The notes: generated from the letters alone by a model not told the origin. Shown: positions 50,223-60,310, counted from the first letter of the stretch. The stretch: 64,000 nucleotides of DNA from Rhodanobacter sp. T12-5 (GCF_008329435.1 NZ_NPKN01000001.1:806001-870000), one strand, 5' to 3'. Program-made: numbers and translations.

Positions 50223-50524
50223 CCGAGCCAGCGAATGTGTCGCAGCAGACGCCTTTGGCGCAGGCGCTTCAGTTGACCCGCGACATGCTGATCGCCTGCC
50301 ACGCACAGGATTGGGAGCGATTGACCGCACTGGAAGCCGAGCGCGAACCGCTGGTACTGCGCCAGCATCCTCGCGATGCCGCCACGCATGCGCAACTGGA
50401 TGAATTGCTGGCGTGCGACCGCGAGCTGCAGGAGCTCGTTCGGCGGGCACGCGACACGGTGGCGGGGCAGTGGCAGAAGGAAACCGACCGATCCAAAGCG
50501 ATCCTCGCCTACGCGCAAAAGTAG
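50219..50524 (+). CDS. fliT: FliT-like flagellar chaperone
   Basis: 101 residues, all helical. LQLTRDMLIACHAQDWERLTALEAERE and the C-terminal RARDTVAGQWQKETDRSKAIL follow the FliT layout. Sequence identity in this family is low, so the name rests partly on position: it overlaps fliS by ATGA, exactly where fliT is found. A small hairpin (GACCGCCTTCATGGCGGTTT, about 50613-50632) lies in the gap before the PilZ gene. Confidence 0.78.
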   Translation: MTEPANVSQQTPLAQALQLTRDMLIACHAQDWERLTALEAEREPLVLRQHPRDAATHAQLDELLACDRELQELVRRARDTVAGQWQKETDRSKAILAYAQK

Positions 50525-50664
50525 GGCGTATATTGTTGCCAACCGGCGTCGGGGGAGCCATGGCCGGCGTCGGGTTTCCGCACAGGGCAGTGGCTTCTTG
50601 AGCCAGCGCCAAAAGACCGCCTTCATGGCGGTTTCGGCATATCGCCGCGCCGCAGGATCGAACG

Positions 50665-51216
50665 ATGACAAACAGCTGGGACGATTTCGAGCAACGCGTA
50701 AGCAGTGAGGAAGCGCTGCATGTCGACAGCGAGCCGCTGGCCTGGCCTCCGTCGCAGGCGCAACAGCTGCGACTGGCCGAACGAAATGCCAACACGCTGG
50801 CGGCCATCGCCGCGCTGGAAGAACGTCGTGCCGACATCGGCGAGGACGACACCCCGTTGATGCAGGAAATGCTGCGGATGGACGCCAAGCTCACCGCCCT
50901 GGTGGATATCGTCAACCACCTGCTCGTCCCCGCCGACACCTTGCCCCCGCGCCAGATGCTGCGTTTCAACGCGGTCGGGGCGTTGTTGCCTGCTGCGTTG
51001 CTGCCGCCGGGGGAAGCCTTGCTGCTGCGCCTGCATTTCGACGTGTGCCGCAGCCTGCCGCTGGAATTGCCCGCGCGCGTGGAGCGCCGGCTGGATGACG
51101 GCCGGGCGTTCGTGGTGTTCGCCCCGCTGAGTGACGTGATGAGTGACGCAATTGAGCGTCTGGTTTTTCGCCATCACCGACGCAAAGTGGCAGAAGCACG
51201 GCAACTCACTGATTGA
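50665..51216 (+). CDS. atypical PilZ-domain c-di-GMP receptor (tPilZ-like)
   Basis: 183 residues. An N-terminal helical part with heptad-like spacing (about 30-90; LRLAERNANTLAAIAALEERR) is followed by a beta-barrel-like C-terminus (LRFNAVGALLPAALLPPGEALLLRLHFDVCR). This matches the layout of the tetrameric PilZ protein XC6012 of Xanthomonas. The classical RxxxR and D/NxSxxG c-di-GMP motifs are not evident, as in that atypical class. Its place between fliT and fleQ points to motility control. Ligand binding cannot be judged by eye. Confidence 0.75.
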   Translation: MTNSWDDFEQRVSSEEALHVDSEPLAWPPSQAQQLRLAERNANTLAAIAALEERRADIGEDDTPLMQEMLRMDAKLTALVDIVNHLLVPADTLPPRQMLRFNAVGALLPAALLPPGEALLLRLHFDVCRSLPLELPARVERRLDDGRAFVVFAPLSDVMSDAIERLVFRHHRRKVAEARQLTD

Positions 51217-51241
51217 GGTGTGATTTTGTTGACGAGGCAAA

Positions 51242-51257
51242 TGTGATGCACCTCACA
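51242..51257. promoter_or_regulatory. CRP/Clp-type operator upstream of fleQ
   Basis: TGTGATGCACCTCACA, a perfect TGTGA-N6-TCACA dyad. In Xanthomonas the CRP homologue Clp binds this type of site and is inhibited by c-di-GMP. It is 11 bases upstream of the sigma-54-like element and 317 bases from fleQ. TTGACG at 51224-51229 lies just before it. Confidence 0.72.
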
Positions 51258-51268
51258 TCCATGAAAGT

Positions 51269-51283
51269 TGGCATGCAATTTCC
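51269..51283 (+). promoter_or_regulatory. sigma-54-like element upstream of fleQ
   Basis: TGGCATG-CAAT-TTCC. It is the same as the flgB promoter except that the essential -12 GC is CC, so activity is doubtful. The rest of 51217-51574 shows no gene. Confidence 0.4.
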
Positions 51284-51574
51284 CTGACGCGGCCCCACGC
51301 CCTTCAGCACCCCGAGGTCGCCTCCGTGGCCTTGTGCAAACCTCCGTTGTTTCAGTCAGTTAAGACAGAACTGTTGAGTATGTGGGCAGCAGCAGGCCAT
51401 CGCGGTCATGCATGTTTTGCCGACATGCGACGTTTTGTTGTCGCCACGGGTCGCAAAGCTGGCCTTCTTATTGCTCACGTTTCAACGTCGCCGGCGACGG
51501 AAAGTCGGCACCGATGAAAATGCAGATCCGCTGGGAAGCATGGATCTCCACACGTGCAGTAAGGAGAAAGAGTG

Positions 51575-52999
51575 ATGCAGAAATTCGACTTCCTGGTGAT
51601 CGAATCCGATCAGGCTCGTGTGGAATCCGTGCTGTCGGCGATCCACTTCCTCGGCTACCGGCCGCAGCATGCGGCGGCGTGCAGCGAGATCGACGACGCC
51701 ACCCAGGCTTGGCGCGCGGTCTATGTCGGCAACGTCGATGATGATGCCGAGGCCGAGCGCCAGTTTGCGCTGCTCGGCGCGGCGGCTGGGCACATACCGC
51801 TGCTGGTGGCCAGCGACTCGCCGTGGGTCGAGCGCTTCAGCGCCGAGTCCTCGCCGTTTGCCGGCAGGATGGCGATGCTGGAATTTCCGCTGCGCTACGA
51901 AAAAATGGCCGAAGCGATGCGCAACATCTATGCGCGCCTGCTGGGCGGGCAAGCCGGCGGTTCACGGTTCGTCGGCAATTCGGGGCCGATGGTCCGGGTG
52001 AATGCGTTGATCCGCCAGGTGGCGCCGTTCGATTCGAGCGTGCTGGTACTGGGCGAGTCCGGCACCGGCAAGGAGATGGTGGCGCGGGCGATCCACGGGC
52101 ATTCGCCGCGTCGCGACAAACCCTTCGTGGCGATCAACTGCGGAGCGATCCCGGCGGAGCTGCTGGAAAGCGAGTTGTTCGGTCACGAGAAGGGCGCCTT
52201 CACCGGTGCAATCAGCGCACGCAAGGGTCGCTTCGAAATGGCCGAAGGCGGCACGCTGTTTCTCGACGAGATCGGCGACATGAGCCTGCCGATGCAGGTG
52301 AAGTTGCTGCGGGTGCTGCAGGAGCGCGCGTTCGAGCGTGTCGGTGGCAACAAGACCCAGCGCTGCGACGTGCGCATCATCGCCGCCACCCACCGCAACC
52401 TGGAGCAGTCGATCGCCAACGACCAGTTTCGCGAAGACCTGTTCTACCGACTGAGCGTGTTTCCGCTGGAGCTGCCGTCGCTGCGCGAACGGTTGGACGA
52501 CCTGTCGACATTGGTGAACGAATTCAACCAGCGGCTGGCCCGGCGCGGCCTGGGCGTGGTGCGCTTCAGTGCCGGTGCCATGCAGGCGTTGCGTGCGCAT
52601 GCATGGCCGGGCAATGTGCGTGAACTCTCCAACCTGGTCGAACGCATGGCGATCCTGTTTCCGCACGGCGAAGTGCGCAGCAGCGACCTGCCCGAAAAAT
52701 ATCGCGGCCAGCATGCGGTCGACGAAGTGCACGGTTCGGCCCTGCTGGCGCTGATGGAAGATCAGCCGCTGCCGACCGAGGCCGGCGTGCAGCCGGTCGC
52801 CGATGCGCTGCGCATGTTGCCGGTCGAGGGGCTGGATCTGAAGGACCACCTGGCCGACATCGAAGTGGGGTTGATCCGCCAGGCACTCGACGCCACCGGC
52901 GGCGTGGTGGCCCATGCCGCGCGGCTGCTGCACATGCAGCGCACCACGCTGGTGGAGAAGCTGCGCAAGTACGGCTTGCAGAACAGCATCGCCGTGTAG
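51575..52999 (+). CDS. fleQ: FleQ-type sigma-54-dependent flagellar master regulator
   Basis: 474 residues. An N-terminal FleQ receiver-like domain (about 5-115) lacks an obvious phospho-Asp site. It is followed by the AAA+ domain with Walker A GESGTGKE, the sigma-54 contact loop GAFTGA, Walker B GGTLFLDEIGDM and R-fingers (FREDLFYRL). A C-terminal Fis-type helix-turn-helix (about 435-470) ends the protein. FleQ activates class II flagellar operons and in Pseudomonas and Xanthomonas binds c-di-GMP. ATG 51575 has AAGGAG eight bases upstream. The sigma-54 sites before flgB, the MCP gene, fliE and fliL are likely targets. Confidence 0.92.
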   Translation: MQKFDFLVIESDQARVESVLSAIHFLGYRPQHAAACSEIDDATQAWRAVYVGNVDDDAEAERQFALLGAAAGHIPLLVASDSPWVERFSAESSPFAGRMAMLEFPLRYEKMAEAMRNIYARLLGGQAGGSRFVGNSGPMVRVNALIRQVAPFDSSVLVLGESGTGKEMVARAIHGHSPRRDKPFVAINCGAIPAELLESELFGHEKGAFTGAISARKGRFEMAEGGTLFLDEIGDMSLPMQVKLLRVLQERAFERVGGNKTQRCDVRIIAATHRNLEQSIANDQFREDLFYRLSVFPLELPSLRERLDDLSTLVNEFNQRLARRGLGVVRFSAGAMQALRAHAWPGNVRELSNLVERMAILFPHGEVRSSDLPEKYRGQHAVDEVHGSALLALMEDQPLPTEAGVQPVADALRMLPVEGLDLKDHLADIEVGLIRQALDATGGVVAHAARLLHMQRTTLVEKLRKYGLQNSIAV

Positions 53000-53044
53000 C
53001 AGCGGCATATGCCCCATTCGCACCGGGTGTGGTCCCCGACAGCG

Positions 53045-53059
53045 TGGCACGGCTCGTGC
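53045..53059 (+). promoter_or_regulatory. sigma-54 promoter of fliE operon
   Basis: TGGCACG-GCTC-GTGC with exact GG-N10-GC, 58 bases upstream of fliE. Confidence 0.8.
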
Positions 53060-53117
53060 ATCCATCACTGCAAACCCGTCATGCGCCGGGATTCCGTCAT
53101 CACATGGGTCAACCGAC

Positions 53118-53447
53118 ATGAGCACGATCGACGTCAACAACCTGCTTTCCCAGATGCGCCAGATGACGGCGCAGGTGCGCCCGCCGGAAGCCGCGTTCAA
53201 GGCGGCGCCTCCGGTTGGCGGTCAGGCGGATTTTTCATCGGTGCTCAAGCAGTCGATTTCGGCGGTCGGTCGCAACCAGATGGAAGCCGGCCGCATGGCG
53301 GCGAGTTTCGAACGCGGCGACCCCGGCGCTGATCTGGGCCGCACCATGATCGCGGTGCAGAAAGCCGACCTCTCGCTGCGCACCATGGTCGAGGTACGCA
53401 ACAAGCTGGTCGATGCGTACAAGGACATCATGAACATGCCGGTCTGA
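53118..53447 (+). CDS. fliE: flagellar hook-basal body protein FliE
   Basis: 109 residues. C-terminal VQKADLSLRTMVEVRNKLVDAYKDIMNMPV is the conserved part (split here over two helices). FliE links the MS ring to the rod. ATG 53118 follows the sigma-54 promoter; it opens the fliEFGHIJK run. Confidence 0.95.
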   Translation: MSTIDVNNLLSQMRQMTAQVRPPEAAFKAAPPVGGQADFSSVLKQSISAVGRNQMEAGRMAASFERGDPGADLGRTMIAVQKADLSLRTMVEVRNKLVDAYKDIMNMPV

Positions 53448-53493
53448 CGCATTCGCGTCGACCCGACCCCGCCCCTAGAAAACGAGCAGCAAC

Positions 53494-55191
53494 ATGGCAG
53501 ACAACGCCATCGCGACGACCGGAAACAACGGCTCGCGCCTGGACCCCTTCAAGCAGATCGCCAGCAACCCGGCGACGCGCCAGCTCGTGCTGCTGGTGGC
53601 GGTTGCCGCCGCGGTGGCGCTCGGAGTGGCCGTGGTGTTGTGGTCGCGCGGACCGAACTACGGCCTGCTCTATGCCGGCCTGGAGCAGAAGGACGCCTCG
53701 GCGATCGTGCAGGAGCTGCAATCGAACAACACGCCTTACCAGCTGGGCAGCGATGGTTCATCGATCATGGCGCCGGCCGCCGACCTGGCCGCACTGCGGC
53801 TCAAGCTGGCCGCGAAAGGATTGCCGCAGGGCAGCGCCAACAGCAGCGCGTTGCCGGCCGCCGATTCGCCGTTCGGCATGAGCGACCTGGCCGAGCGCAC
53901 CCGCTACCAGCAACTGCTGGAAACCGACCTCGGCACCACCATCAGCGGCTTGCAGTCGGTACGCTCGGCGCGCGTGCACCTGGCGTTGCCCAAGCCTTCG
54001 GCCTTCATCCGCGACAACCGCGAGGCCAGCGCATCGGTGCTGCTCACGCTGTACCCGGGCCGCCAGCTCGACGCCGGCCAGGTGGCGGCGATCGTTCACC
54101 TGGTGGCCGCCAGCGTGCCCGACCTGGACGCACGCCAGGTCTCGGTGATCGATCAGCAGGGCCAGTTGCTGACCACCGATCCGGACAGCCCCGGCGCGGT
54201 GGGCGACAAGCGCCTGGCCATGGCCACGCGCATCGAGAACACCTATGCCGAACGCATCGAGCAACTGCTGACGCCGCTGGTCGGGCCGGGCAGGGTGCGG
54301 GCGCAGGTCTACGCCGATCTCGATTTCAGCCAGACCGAAAAAGCGACCGAGACCTATGGCCACGATCATCCGGCCCTGCGCAGCGAACAGACCAGCGACG
54401 AGCATCACGGCGCTGGCGTGGCAGCGCCTGGCGGCATACCTGGCGCGCTGAGCAACCAGCCGCCGACCTTGGTGGCGCAGCCGACCGCGGCCAACCCCGC
54501 CGGCGGCAAGCCCGCTTCGGCAAGCAGCACGAAGGCCGTTGCCGACTCCGGCGAAAGCTCCAGCAGCGCCACCCGCAACTACGAACTCGACCGCACCATC
54601 AGCCATGTCAGCGACCCCGCGGGAAGGCTGTCCCGGCTGACCGTGGCGGTCGTGCTGGACGACAAGCTGGGCAATCCGGTGATCGACCCGGATACCGGCG
54701 TCGCCAAGCCCGCCAAGAGCGTGCCGTTCACGGCGCAGGAACTGCAGCACCTGACCGAACTGACCAAGAACGCGGTCGGCTTCGACGCTGCGCGCGGCGA
54801 CAGCGTGAGTGTCGTCAACCAGGCATTTCACCGCGGTCCGGCCCCCGAGGAACTGCCCGAAACCCCGTTGTGGGAGCGGCCCGGCGCGATGGACCTGATC
54901 AAGCAGGGGCTCGGTGTGCTGATCGCGCTGCTGGTGGCCTTCGGCCTGCTGCGTCCCCTGTTGAAGGGGTTGCTGCGCGGCGAGGTCGCGGCGCGGGCAC
55001 TGCCCTCGCCGATGCCGAAGATTTCCGTGCGCGTCGACGACGAGCCGGCAGCGAACGAGCCGGCTCGCCTCGGCGCCGTACCGACGCTTGCCTATGAACA
55101 ACGCATCGGTCTGGCCAGGCGGATGGTCGGCGAAAACTCCAAACAGGTGGCGCAAGTCGTGAAGAACTGGGTGAGCGAAGATGGCAACTAA
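53494..55191 (+). CDS. fliF: flagellar MS-ring protein FliF
   Basis: 565 residues. Two membrane helices (about 30-48 and 465-483) flank the large periplasmic ring domain (YAGLEQKDASAIVQELQ, RVHLALPKPSAFIRD, NYELDRTISH). The C-terminal tail for FliG binding (VAQVVKNWVSEDGN) is present. Overlaps fliG by 11 bases. Confidence 0.97.
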   Translation: MADNAIATTGNNGSRLDPFKQIASNPATRQLVLLVAVAAAVALGVAVVLWSRGPNYGLLYAGLEQKDASAIVQELQSNNTPYQLGSDGSSIMAPAADLAALRLKLAAKGLPQGSANSSALPAADSPFGMSDLAERTRYQQLLETDLGTTISGLQSVRSARVHLALPKPSAFIRDNREASASVLLTLYPGRQLDAGQVAAIVHLVAASVPDLDARQVSVIDQQGQLLTTDPDSPGAVGDKRLAMATRIENTYAERIEQLLTPLVGPGRVRAQVYADLDFSQTEKATETYGHDHPALRSEQTSDEHHGAGVAAPGGIPGALSNQPPTLVAQPTAANPAGGKPASASSTKAVADSGESSSSATRNYELDRTISHVSDPAGRLSRLTVAVVLDDKLGNPVIDPDTGVAKPAKSVPFTAQELQHLTELTKNAVGFDAARGDSVSVVNQAFHRGPAPEELPETPLWERPGAMDLIKQGLGVLIALLVAFGLLRPLLKGLLRGEVAARALPSPMPKISVRVDDEPAANEPARLGAVPTLAYEQRIGLARRMVGENSKQVAQVVKNWVSEDGN

Positions 55192-56197
55192 CCGTTCCGA
55201 CGCACCCGTCACTGGCGCACAGCGCGCGGCGATCCTGTTGCTGACGCTGGGCGAGCAGGATGCCGCCGAGGTGCTCAAGCACCTCAGTGCCCGCGACGTG
55301 CAGGCGGTCGGCACCGCGATGGCGGCGCTCTCCAGCGTATCGCGCGAGCACGTCGAGCACGCGCTGACCAAGCTCAACGAAGACATGGGCCGGCAAACCT
55401 CGCTCGGCGTGGGTACCGAGGAGTACATCCGCAAGATCCTGGTCAACGCGCTGGGCGAGAACAAGGCCGGCGGCCTGATCGATCGCATCCTGCTCGGGCG
55501 CAGCAGCAAGGGGCTGGAGTCGCTGAAGTGGATGGAAAGCCGCGCCATCGCCGAGATGATCAACCAGGAGCACCCGCAGATCATCGCGCTGGTATTGGCG
55601 CATCTGGAGCCGGACCAGGCGGCCGAAGTGATCGGCTACCTGCCGCCGCGCGTGCGCTCCGATGCGGTGATGCGCATCGCCACGCTCGATGGCGTGCAAC
55701 CGCACGCGCTGAACGAACTGGACGAAATCATGGAGCGCCAGTTCTCCGGCACCAACAAGAAACTCAAGTCTGCCAACGTCGGTGGCCTCAAGGCCGCCGC
55801 CGACATCCTCAATGCGATGGAAACCAGCCGCGAGGCCGAGCTGATGACGGCGATACGCAGCCAGGACGATGCCCTGGGCGGGCGCATCGAGGATCTGATG
55901 TTCGTGTTCGAGGACCTGGCCGAGCTGGACGATCGCGGCATGCAGGTCCTGCTGCGCGAAGTGCCGTCCGGCACGCTGATCACGGCCTTGAAGGGCGCCG
56001 AGCCGGCGATCCGCGAAAAGATCTTCGCCAACATGTCCAAGCGCGCCGCCGACATGATGCGCGACGACCTCGAGGTGAAGGGGCCGGTACGCCTGAGCGA
56101 CGTCGATGCGGCGCAGAAAGAGGTGCTTGGCATTGCCCGCAAACTTTCCGACGCGGGCCAGCTCAGCCTGGCCGCCAGCGGGGATGAGTTCGTCTGA
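55181..56197 (+). CDS. fliG: flagellar motor switch protein FliG
   Basis: 338 residues. N-terminal GAQRAAILLLTLGEQDAAEVLKHL, middle EHPQIIALVLAHLEPDQAAEVI and C-terminal torque helix DLMFVFEDLAELDDRGMQVL with conserved charged residues are intact. Forms the rotor-stator interface. Confidence 0.98.
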   Translation: MATNRSDAPVTGAQRAAILLLTLGEQDAAEVLKHLSARDVQAVGTAMAALSSVSREHVEHALTKLNEDMGRQTSLGVGTEEYIRKILVNALGENKAGGLIDRILLGRSSKGLESLKWMESRAIAEMINQEHPQIIALVLAHLEPDQAAEVIGYLPPRVRSDAVMRIATLDGVQPHALNELDEIMERQFSGTNKKLKSANVGGLKAAADILNAMETSREAELMTAIRSQDDALGGRIEDLMFVFEDLAELDDRGMQVLLREVPSGTLITALKGAEPAIREKIFANMSKRAADMMRDDLEVKGPVRLSDVDAAQKEVLGIARKLSDAGQLSLAASGDEFV

Positions 56198-56820
56198 TGG
56201 CCGCCGCGATCCATCAAGCGACTTCGGATTTCCAGCGTTGGGAGCTGCCGAACGTGGGCACCCAGCCGCTCACGCCGAAGGCCGCCAACACGCCGCCGCA
56301 GCCGACCGTGCGCGAACTGGCGGCGCTGGAGGAACAGGCGCGTGCGGAGGGTTACGCCGCCGGTCGCGCCGAAGGCCTGGCAGCGGCGCAGCAGCAACTG
56401 CAGCAGCGCCTCGCGCAACTCGACGCGCTGTATGACGCGGCGGCGCGGCCGCTGCAGTCGCTCGACGAGCAGACCGGGCAGGAGCTGGCCCGATTGGCGA
56501 CGATCGTGGCCAGTCGCGTGATCGCGCACGAGTTGCAGTTGTCACCCGGACTGATTGCGAACGCCGTGCGCCAGGCAGCCGGCATGTTGCCTGCCGCCAC
56601 GCGCGAACTTCGCGTGCACGTGCATCCGGACGATCTGGCATTGCTGCAGGAACTCGGCGCGGCGGAAAGTCATTGGCAGTTGCTGGCCGATCCCGCGCTG
56701 GCGCGCGGCGACTGCCAACTGGAAAGCGCGCGTTCGCGGCTCGATGCGCGCGTGGAAACCCGCCTGGCAGCGGTCATCGACGCCGTGCTGGGCGACGACG
56801 GCAACGGGCCGGACGAATGA
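56197..56820 (+). CDS. fliH: flagellar export ATPase regulator FliH
   Basis: 207 residues. The N-terminal Gly/Ala heptad region [20 protein letters not shown] and the C-terminal [19 protein letters not shown]...[10 protein letters not shown] are typical of FliH. It holds FliI. The start overlaps the fliG stop. Confidence 0.93.
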   Translation: MAAAIHQATSDFQRWELPNVGTQPLTPKAANTPPQPTVRELAALEEQARAEGYAAGRAEGLAAAQQQLQQRLAQLDALYDAAARPLQSLDEQTGQELARLATIVASRVIAHELQLSPGLIANAVRQAAGMLPAATRELRVHVHPDDLALLQELGAAESHWQLLADPALARGDCQLESARSRLDARVETRLAAVIDAVLGDDGNGPDE

Positions 56821-58184
56821 ACGCCGAGGCGATACTTGCCGCGCGGCAGGCGAACTGGCAGCGCCAGTTCGCGCGTCAGGGCAGCCGCGCCGAAGCGGCA
56901 CGCACGCTGATCGTGGAAGGCAGCTTGCGCCGCGTGGTCGGGCTGACGCTGGAGGCGGAAGGTTGCGAGGCGGCACTCGGCGCACGCTGCCTGGTCGACA
57001 CGGCGGATGGCGCAAAACTCGAGACCGAAGTGGTCGGCTTTGCCGACGAGCGGCTGTTGTTGATGCCGGTCGGCGACATGCATGGCGTGCTGCCGAATGC
57101 GCGGGTACGCCCATGCGCGCACAGCGGCGGATTGCCGGTCGGGATGGGTCTGCTCGGCCGGGTGATCGGTGCCGATGGCGCGCCGCTGGACGGGCTCGGC
57201 CCGCTGGATGCGGACGAACACGCCGCGCTCAAGCGCGAGCCGATCAACCCGATGGCGCGCAAGCCGATCGATGCGCCGCTGGATGTCGGCGTGCGCGCGA
57301 TCAATGCCCTGCTCACCGTGGGGCGCGGGCAGCGACTTGGCCTGTTCGCCGGCTCCGGCGTCGGCAAGTCGACCCTGCTCGGCATGATGACCCGCTATAC
57401 CAATGCCGACGTGGTGGTGGTCGGCCTGATCGGCGAGCGCGGCCGCGAGGTGAAGGAGTTCGTCGAGCATACGCTGGGCGAGGAAGGCCGCCGCCGCGCC
57501 GTGATCGTGGCCGCGCCGGCCGACGCGCCACCGCTCAAGCGGCTGCGCGGCGCGCAGTACGCCACCGCGATCGCCGAGTGGTACCGCGACCGCGGCATGC
57601 GCGTGCTGCTGCTGATGGATTCGCTGACCCGCTACGCGCAGGCGCAGCGCGAGATTGCACTGGCCATCGGCGAGCCGCCCGCCACCAAGGGCTATCCGCC
57701 GTCGGTGTTCGCCATGATGCCGGCACTGGTCGAGCGTGCCGGCAACGACGAGGACGGGCGCGGCTCGATCACCGCGTTCTATACCGTGCTGACCGAAGGC
57801 GACGACTACCGCCACGACCCCATCGCCGATGCGGCACGCGCGATCCTCGACGGCCATATCGTGCTGTCGCGCGACCTCGCCGAAGCGGGCCATTACCCGG
57901 CCATCGACATCGAGGCATCGATCAGCCGCGTGATGCCGGCGGTGGTGACGCGCGAGCATTTGCGCGCGGCGCAGCGCTTCCGCCAGGTCTATTCCGCCTA
58001 TCGACAGCAACGCGACCTGATTGCGGTGGGCGCTTACCAGAAGGGCTCCGATCCGCAGGTCGACCAGGCGATCGGGATGTGGCCACAACTGCGCGCATTC
58101 CTGCAGCAGGAGGTGGACGAGCCGATGACGATTGACGAGGCGATCGCGAAACTCGACGCGCTCGCCGAGCAGGTGACTACATGA
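56817..58184 (+). CDS. fliI: flagellum-specific ATPase FliI
   Basis: 455 residues. F1-beta-like ATPase with Walker [17 protein letters not shown], Walker [19 protein letters not shown] and [13 protein letters not shown]. Powers or assists substrate release at the export gate. The ATGA start overlaps fliH; an in-frame extension to 56673 lies inside fliH and was dropped. Confidence 0.97.
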   Translation: MNAEAILAARQANWQRQFARQGSRAEAARTLIVEGSLRRVVGLTLEAEGCEAALGARCLVDTADGAKLETEVVGFADERLLLMPVGDMHGVLPNARVRPCAHSGGLPVGMGLLGRVIGADGAPLDGLGPLDADEHAALKREPINPMARKPIDAPLDVGVRAINALLTVGRGQRLGLFAGSGVGKSTLLGMMTRYTNADVVVVGLIGERGREVKEFVEHTLGEEGRRRAVIVAAPADAPPLKRLRGAQYATAIAEWYRDRGMRVLLLMDSLTRYAQAQREIALAIGEPPATKGYPPSVFAMMPALVERAGNDEDGRGSITAFYTVLTEGDDYRHDPIADAARAILDGHIVLSRDLAEAGHYPAIDIEASISRVMPAVVTREHLRAAQRFRQVYSAYRQQRDLIAVGAYQKGSDPQVDQAIGMWPQLRAFLQQEVDEPMTIDEAIAKLDALAEQVTT

Positions 58185-58606
58185 ATTCCCGCGCGAGACA
58201 ACTTCTGCCTGCGGTGGAGCAGGCCAAGCAGCGCAGCGAGGAAGCGCTGGTGCAATTGGCGGCACAACAAAACGCGCTGGCCAAGGCGGAGCATCAGCTT
58301 GCCGAATTGCGGCGCTATCGCGAGGAGTACGCCGCCAGCGGCGACGGCGCGCTCAACGTGGCCACGCTGCTCAACCGCCAGCAATTCGTCGAACGCATCG
58401 ATCAGGCGATCATGCAGCAGCAGGGCGAGATCGCGCGGCAGCAAAAGCTGCTGGCGCAGGTTCGCGATCATTGGCAGCGGACGCATGCGCGCGAGAGCGC
58501 GCTGGAGAGCGTCGTCGCGCAGCATCGCGAGCTGGAACGACAGGCGGAGGACCGCCACGAGCAGGCCGAGGTCGACGAACGCATGCAGTACCGGCGGCCG
58601 CGATGA
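58181..58606 (+). CDS. fliJ: flagellar export protein FliJ
   Basis: 141 residues, coiled-coil throughout ([36 protein letters not shown]). Matches FliJ in size and position; overlaps fliI by ATGA. Acts as a stalk in the ATPase complex. Confidence 0.9.
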   Translation: MNSRARQLLPAVEQAKQRSEEALVQLAAQQNALAKAEHQLAELRRYREEYAASGDGALNVATLLNRQQFVERIDQAIMQQQGEIARQQKLLAQVRDHWQRTHARESALESVVAQHRELERQAEDRHEQAEVDERMQYRRPR

Positions 58607-58706
58607 GCGCCGCGTTCGCATGGCGCGGTTCGAGCTTGTCGCCGTTCCCTGCCGGCGCGCTGTCGGCAGCCGCCTGTCCATCATCTTTTTCCGGAGCGTC
58701 CATCAC

Positions 58707-59867
58707 ATGACTGCCGCCACCGTTGGTTCCACTTCCGTCACGACTGCCGCGCCTCGCGGCAGCTCCGCCGGCACGGCCCCCGGATCGGCCGCATCCTCGG
58801 CCGGATCGGATCATTTCGATCATCAACTGCATGTCGCGCGACAGCGGAATGCGTCGCGCGATCCCGATCGCTCATCCACGCAACCGCATGCTTTTGCGCC
58901 TGACACGAAACCGCATGAGGCGAGCAAGCCCGGCGCGGACGCGTCCCAGGCGAAAGATGCGCATGACGTGCCGGCAGCGCCGGCGAATGCGCCAGCCGCC
59001 GCGCCGCCGACCGCATCAACCACGCCGCCGGCATCCCCGGCACAGGAAGCCAACCTACCGGTGGCGAAGGCGCCGGCGGACACCAGCGAAGGGGATGATC
59101 GGGCAGCGTCCGCGCTGGCCGGCGCCATGCTGGCCTTGATTGCACCGTCGGTGGCCGGCGTGTTGCGGCCCGCGGCTGCCGCCGGCAAGTCGGCCGATGT
59201 GCTGGTCCAGGCCGGCAACGGCCCAGTGACCAATGCTGCGGCGGCAACCTTGTTGCAGCTCGATCCGGCCGCAGGCGCGGCCACGCCCATCACGGCAAAT
59301 CCGGCGCCCGCCGCGATCGCCAGCATGCTGGGTGCAGCCGACGGCTTGTTGCCGATCGCTCCGGCGGGGAAGGACTCAGCCCCGGATGGCGCGGCGCCCG
59401 CGCTCGCGTTGTCGGTACCGCCGGCTACCGTGGCGCCGGCCCTGCCTCCCGTGCTGCAACTGCAATCGCCGGTGGGCAGTCAGGCCTTTGCGCAGGACCT
59501 CGGCCAGCAGGTGGCCTGGCTGGGCGGACAGGACATCAAGCAGGCGCGGATCCGGCTGCATCCCGAGGAGCTGGGTTCGCTCGACGTCAAGCTCAGCGTG
59601 ACCCACGGGCGAGTCGACGTGGTGTTCAGCGCGCAGCACCCCGGCGCGGTATTGGCGGTGCAGCAAAGCCTGCCGCAGCTCGATCACATGCTCGCCCAGC
59701 ACGGTCTTTCACTCGGCCATGCCGAGGTCGGGCAGCAGCATCGTGGCGACCGGCATGGCTCGGCCGCTGACACCGGCAGCGATGCGCTGGACGATGTCGG
59801 CGAGATCCACGGCGTCGCCCTGTCGGCAACGCCGGGTACGGTCAGCCTGCTCGACGCATTCGCCTGA
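58707..59867 (+). CDS. fliK: hook-length control protein FliK
   Basis: 386 residues. A long Ala/Pro/Thr-rich N-terminal part (1-245) acts as the ruler. The conserved C-terminal switch domain has QVAWLGGQDIKQARIRLHPE and ELGSLDVKLSVTHGRVDVVF. The ATG at 58707 has CGGAG upstream; the open frame before it overlaps fliJ and lacks FliK features. Confidence 0.92.
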   Translation: MTAATVGSTSVTTAAPRGSSAGTAPGSAASSAGSDHFDHQLHVARQRNASRDPDRSSTQPHAFAPDTKPHEASKPGADASQAKDAHDVPAAPANAPAAAPPTASTTPPASPAQEANLPVAKAPADTSEGDDRAASALAGAMLALIAPSVAGVLRPAAAAGKSADVLVQAGNGPVTNAAAATLLQLDPAAGAATPITANPAPAAIASMLGAADGLLPIAPAGKDSAPDGAAPALALSVPPATVAPALPPVLQLQSPVGSQAFAQDLGQQVAWLGGQDIKQARIRLHPEELGSLDVKLSVTHGRVDVVFSAQHPGAVLAVQQSLPQLDHMLAQHGLSLGHAEVGQQHRGDRHGSAADTGSDALDDVGEIHGVALSATPGTVSLLDAFA

Positions 59868-60005
59868 GCGTCTGCAAGTCTCTTGAAGGAGTCTCGGAAC
59901 CGCCTTTGTTCGCCATTCCCGCGAACGCGCGCTGCTGTCCGTAATGGTTTCGGGTGCGCACTCGGCACTCGGCACTCGGCATGAGTTGCGATGGCCTTCC
60001 CCGCT

Positions 60006-60086
60006 GTGGGAGCGACTTCAGTCGCGATGCTTTTGGAGTTCTGCGGCGGCTTGCGCAAAAAGCATCGCGACTGAAGTCGCTCCCAC
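60006..60086. repeat. REP-like inverted repeat pair (GTGGGAGCGACTTCAGTCGC type)
   Basis: A 29-base arm from 60006 (GTGGGAGCGACTTCAGTCGC... ending GATGCTTTT) pairs with its reverse complement ending at 60086. A related but different family from 20999-21072: both share the GAGC...GCGATGC frame. A further relative is GCGGGAGCGGTTTCAGCCGC at about 63347-63366. Confidence 0.8.
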
Positions 60087-60237
60087 GAACGCCCACAAGC
60101 ATCCGGCTCGCCCAAGCAGGCGCGCCGTCGTGAACGCGTCGCGACGACCGCCCGGCAGGCGTCAAGAAAACGCCGCCGCCCGCGACAGAAACTCCCATTT
60201 CGACTGAAAGGCGCGCGTATGCAAGCTCCGCAAACGA

Positions 60238-60252
60238 TGGCACGCGGTTTGC
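60238..60252 (+). promoter_or_regulatory. perfect sigma-54 promoter of fliLMNOP
   Basis: TGGCACG-CGGT-TTGC followed by T, a full consensus match, 58 bases upstream of fliL. Confidence 0.9.
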
Positions 60253-60310
60253 TTTGATCGGATGACGCCGCCGTGCGGAGTCTTCCAATCCATTGCAGGT
60301 CGAGGTTTTC

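Larger units (their letters stand above)
59868..60310. other. 443-bp gap between fliK and fliL
   Basis: Holds a REP-like inverted repeat (60006-60086), three tandem CACTCGG copies (about 59959-59979) and the fliL sigma-54 promoter (60238-60252). No supported gene. Confidence 0.7.

Noticed and set aside
46833..50969. 1378-codon minus-strand frame across fliC, fliD, fliS and fliT
   Set aside because: Antisense to four well-supported genes and of shadow-like composition.
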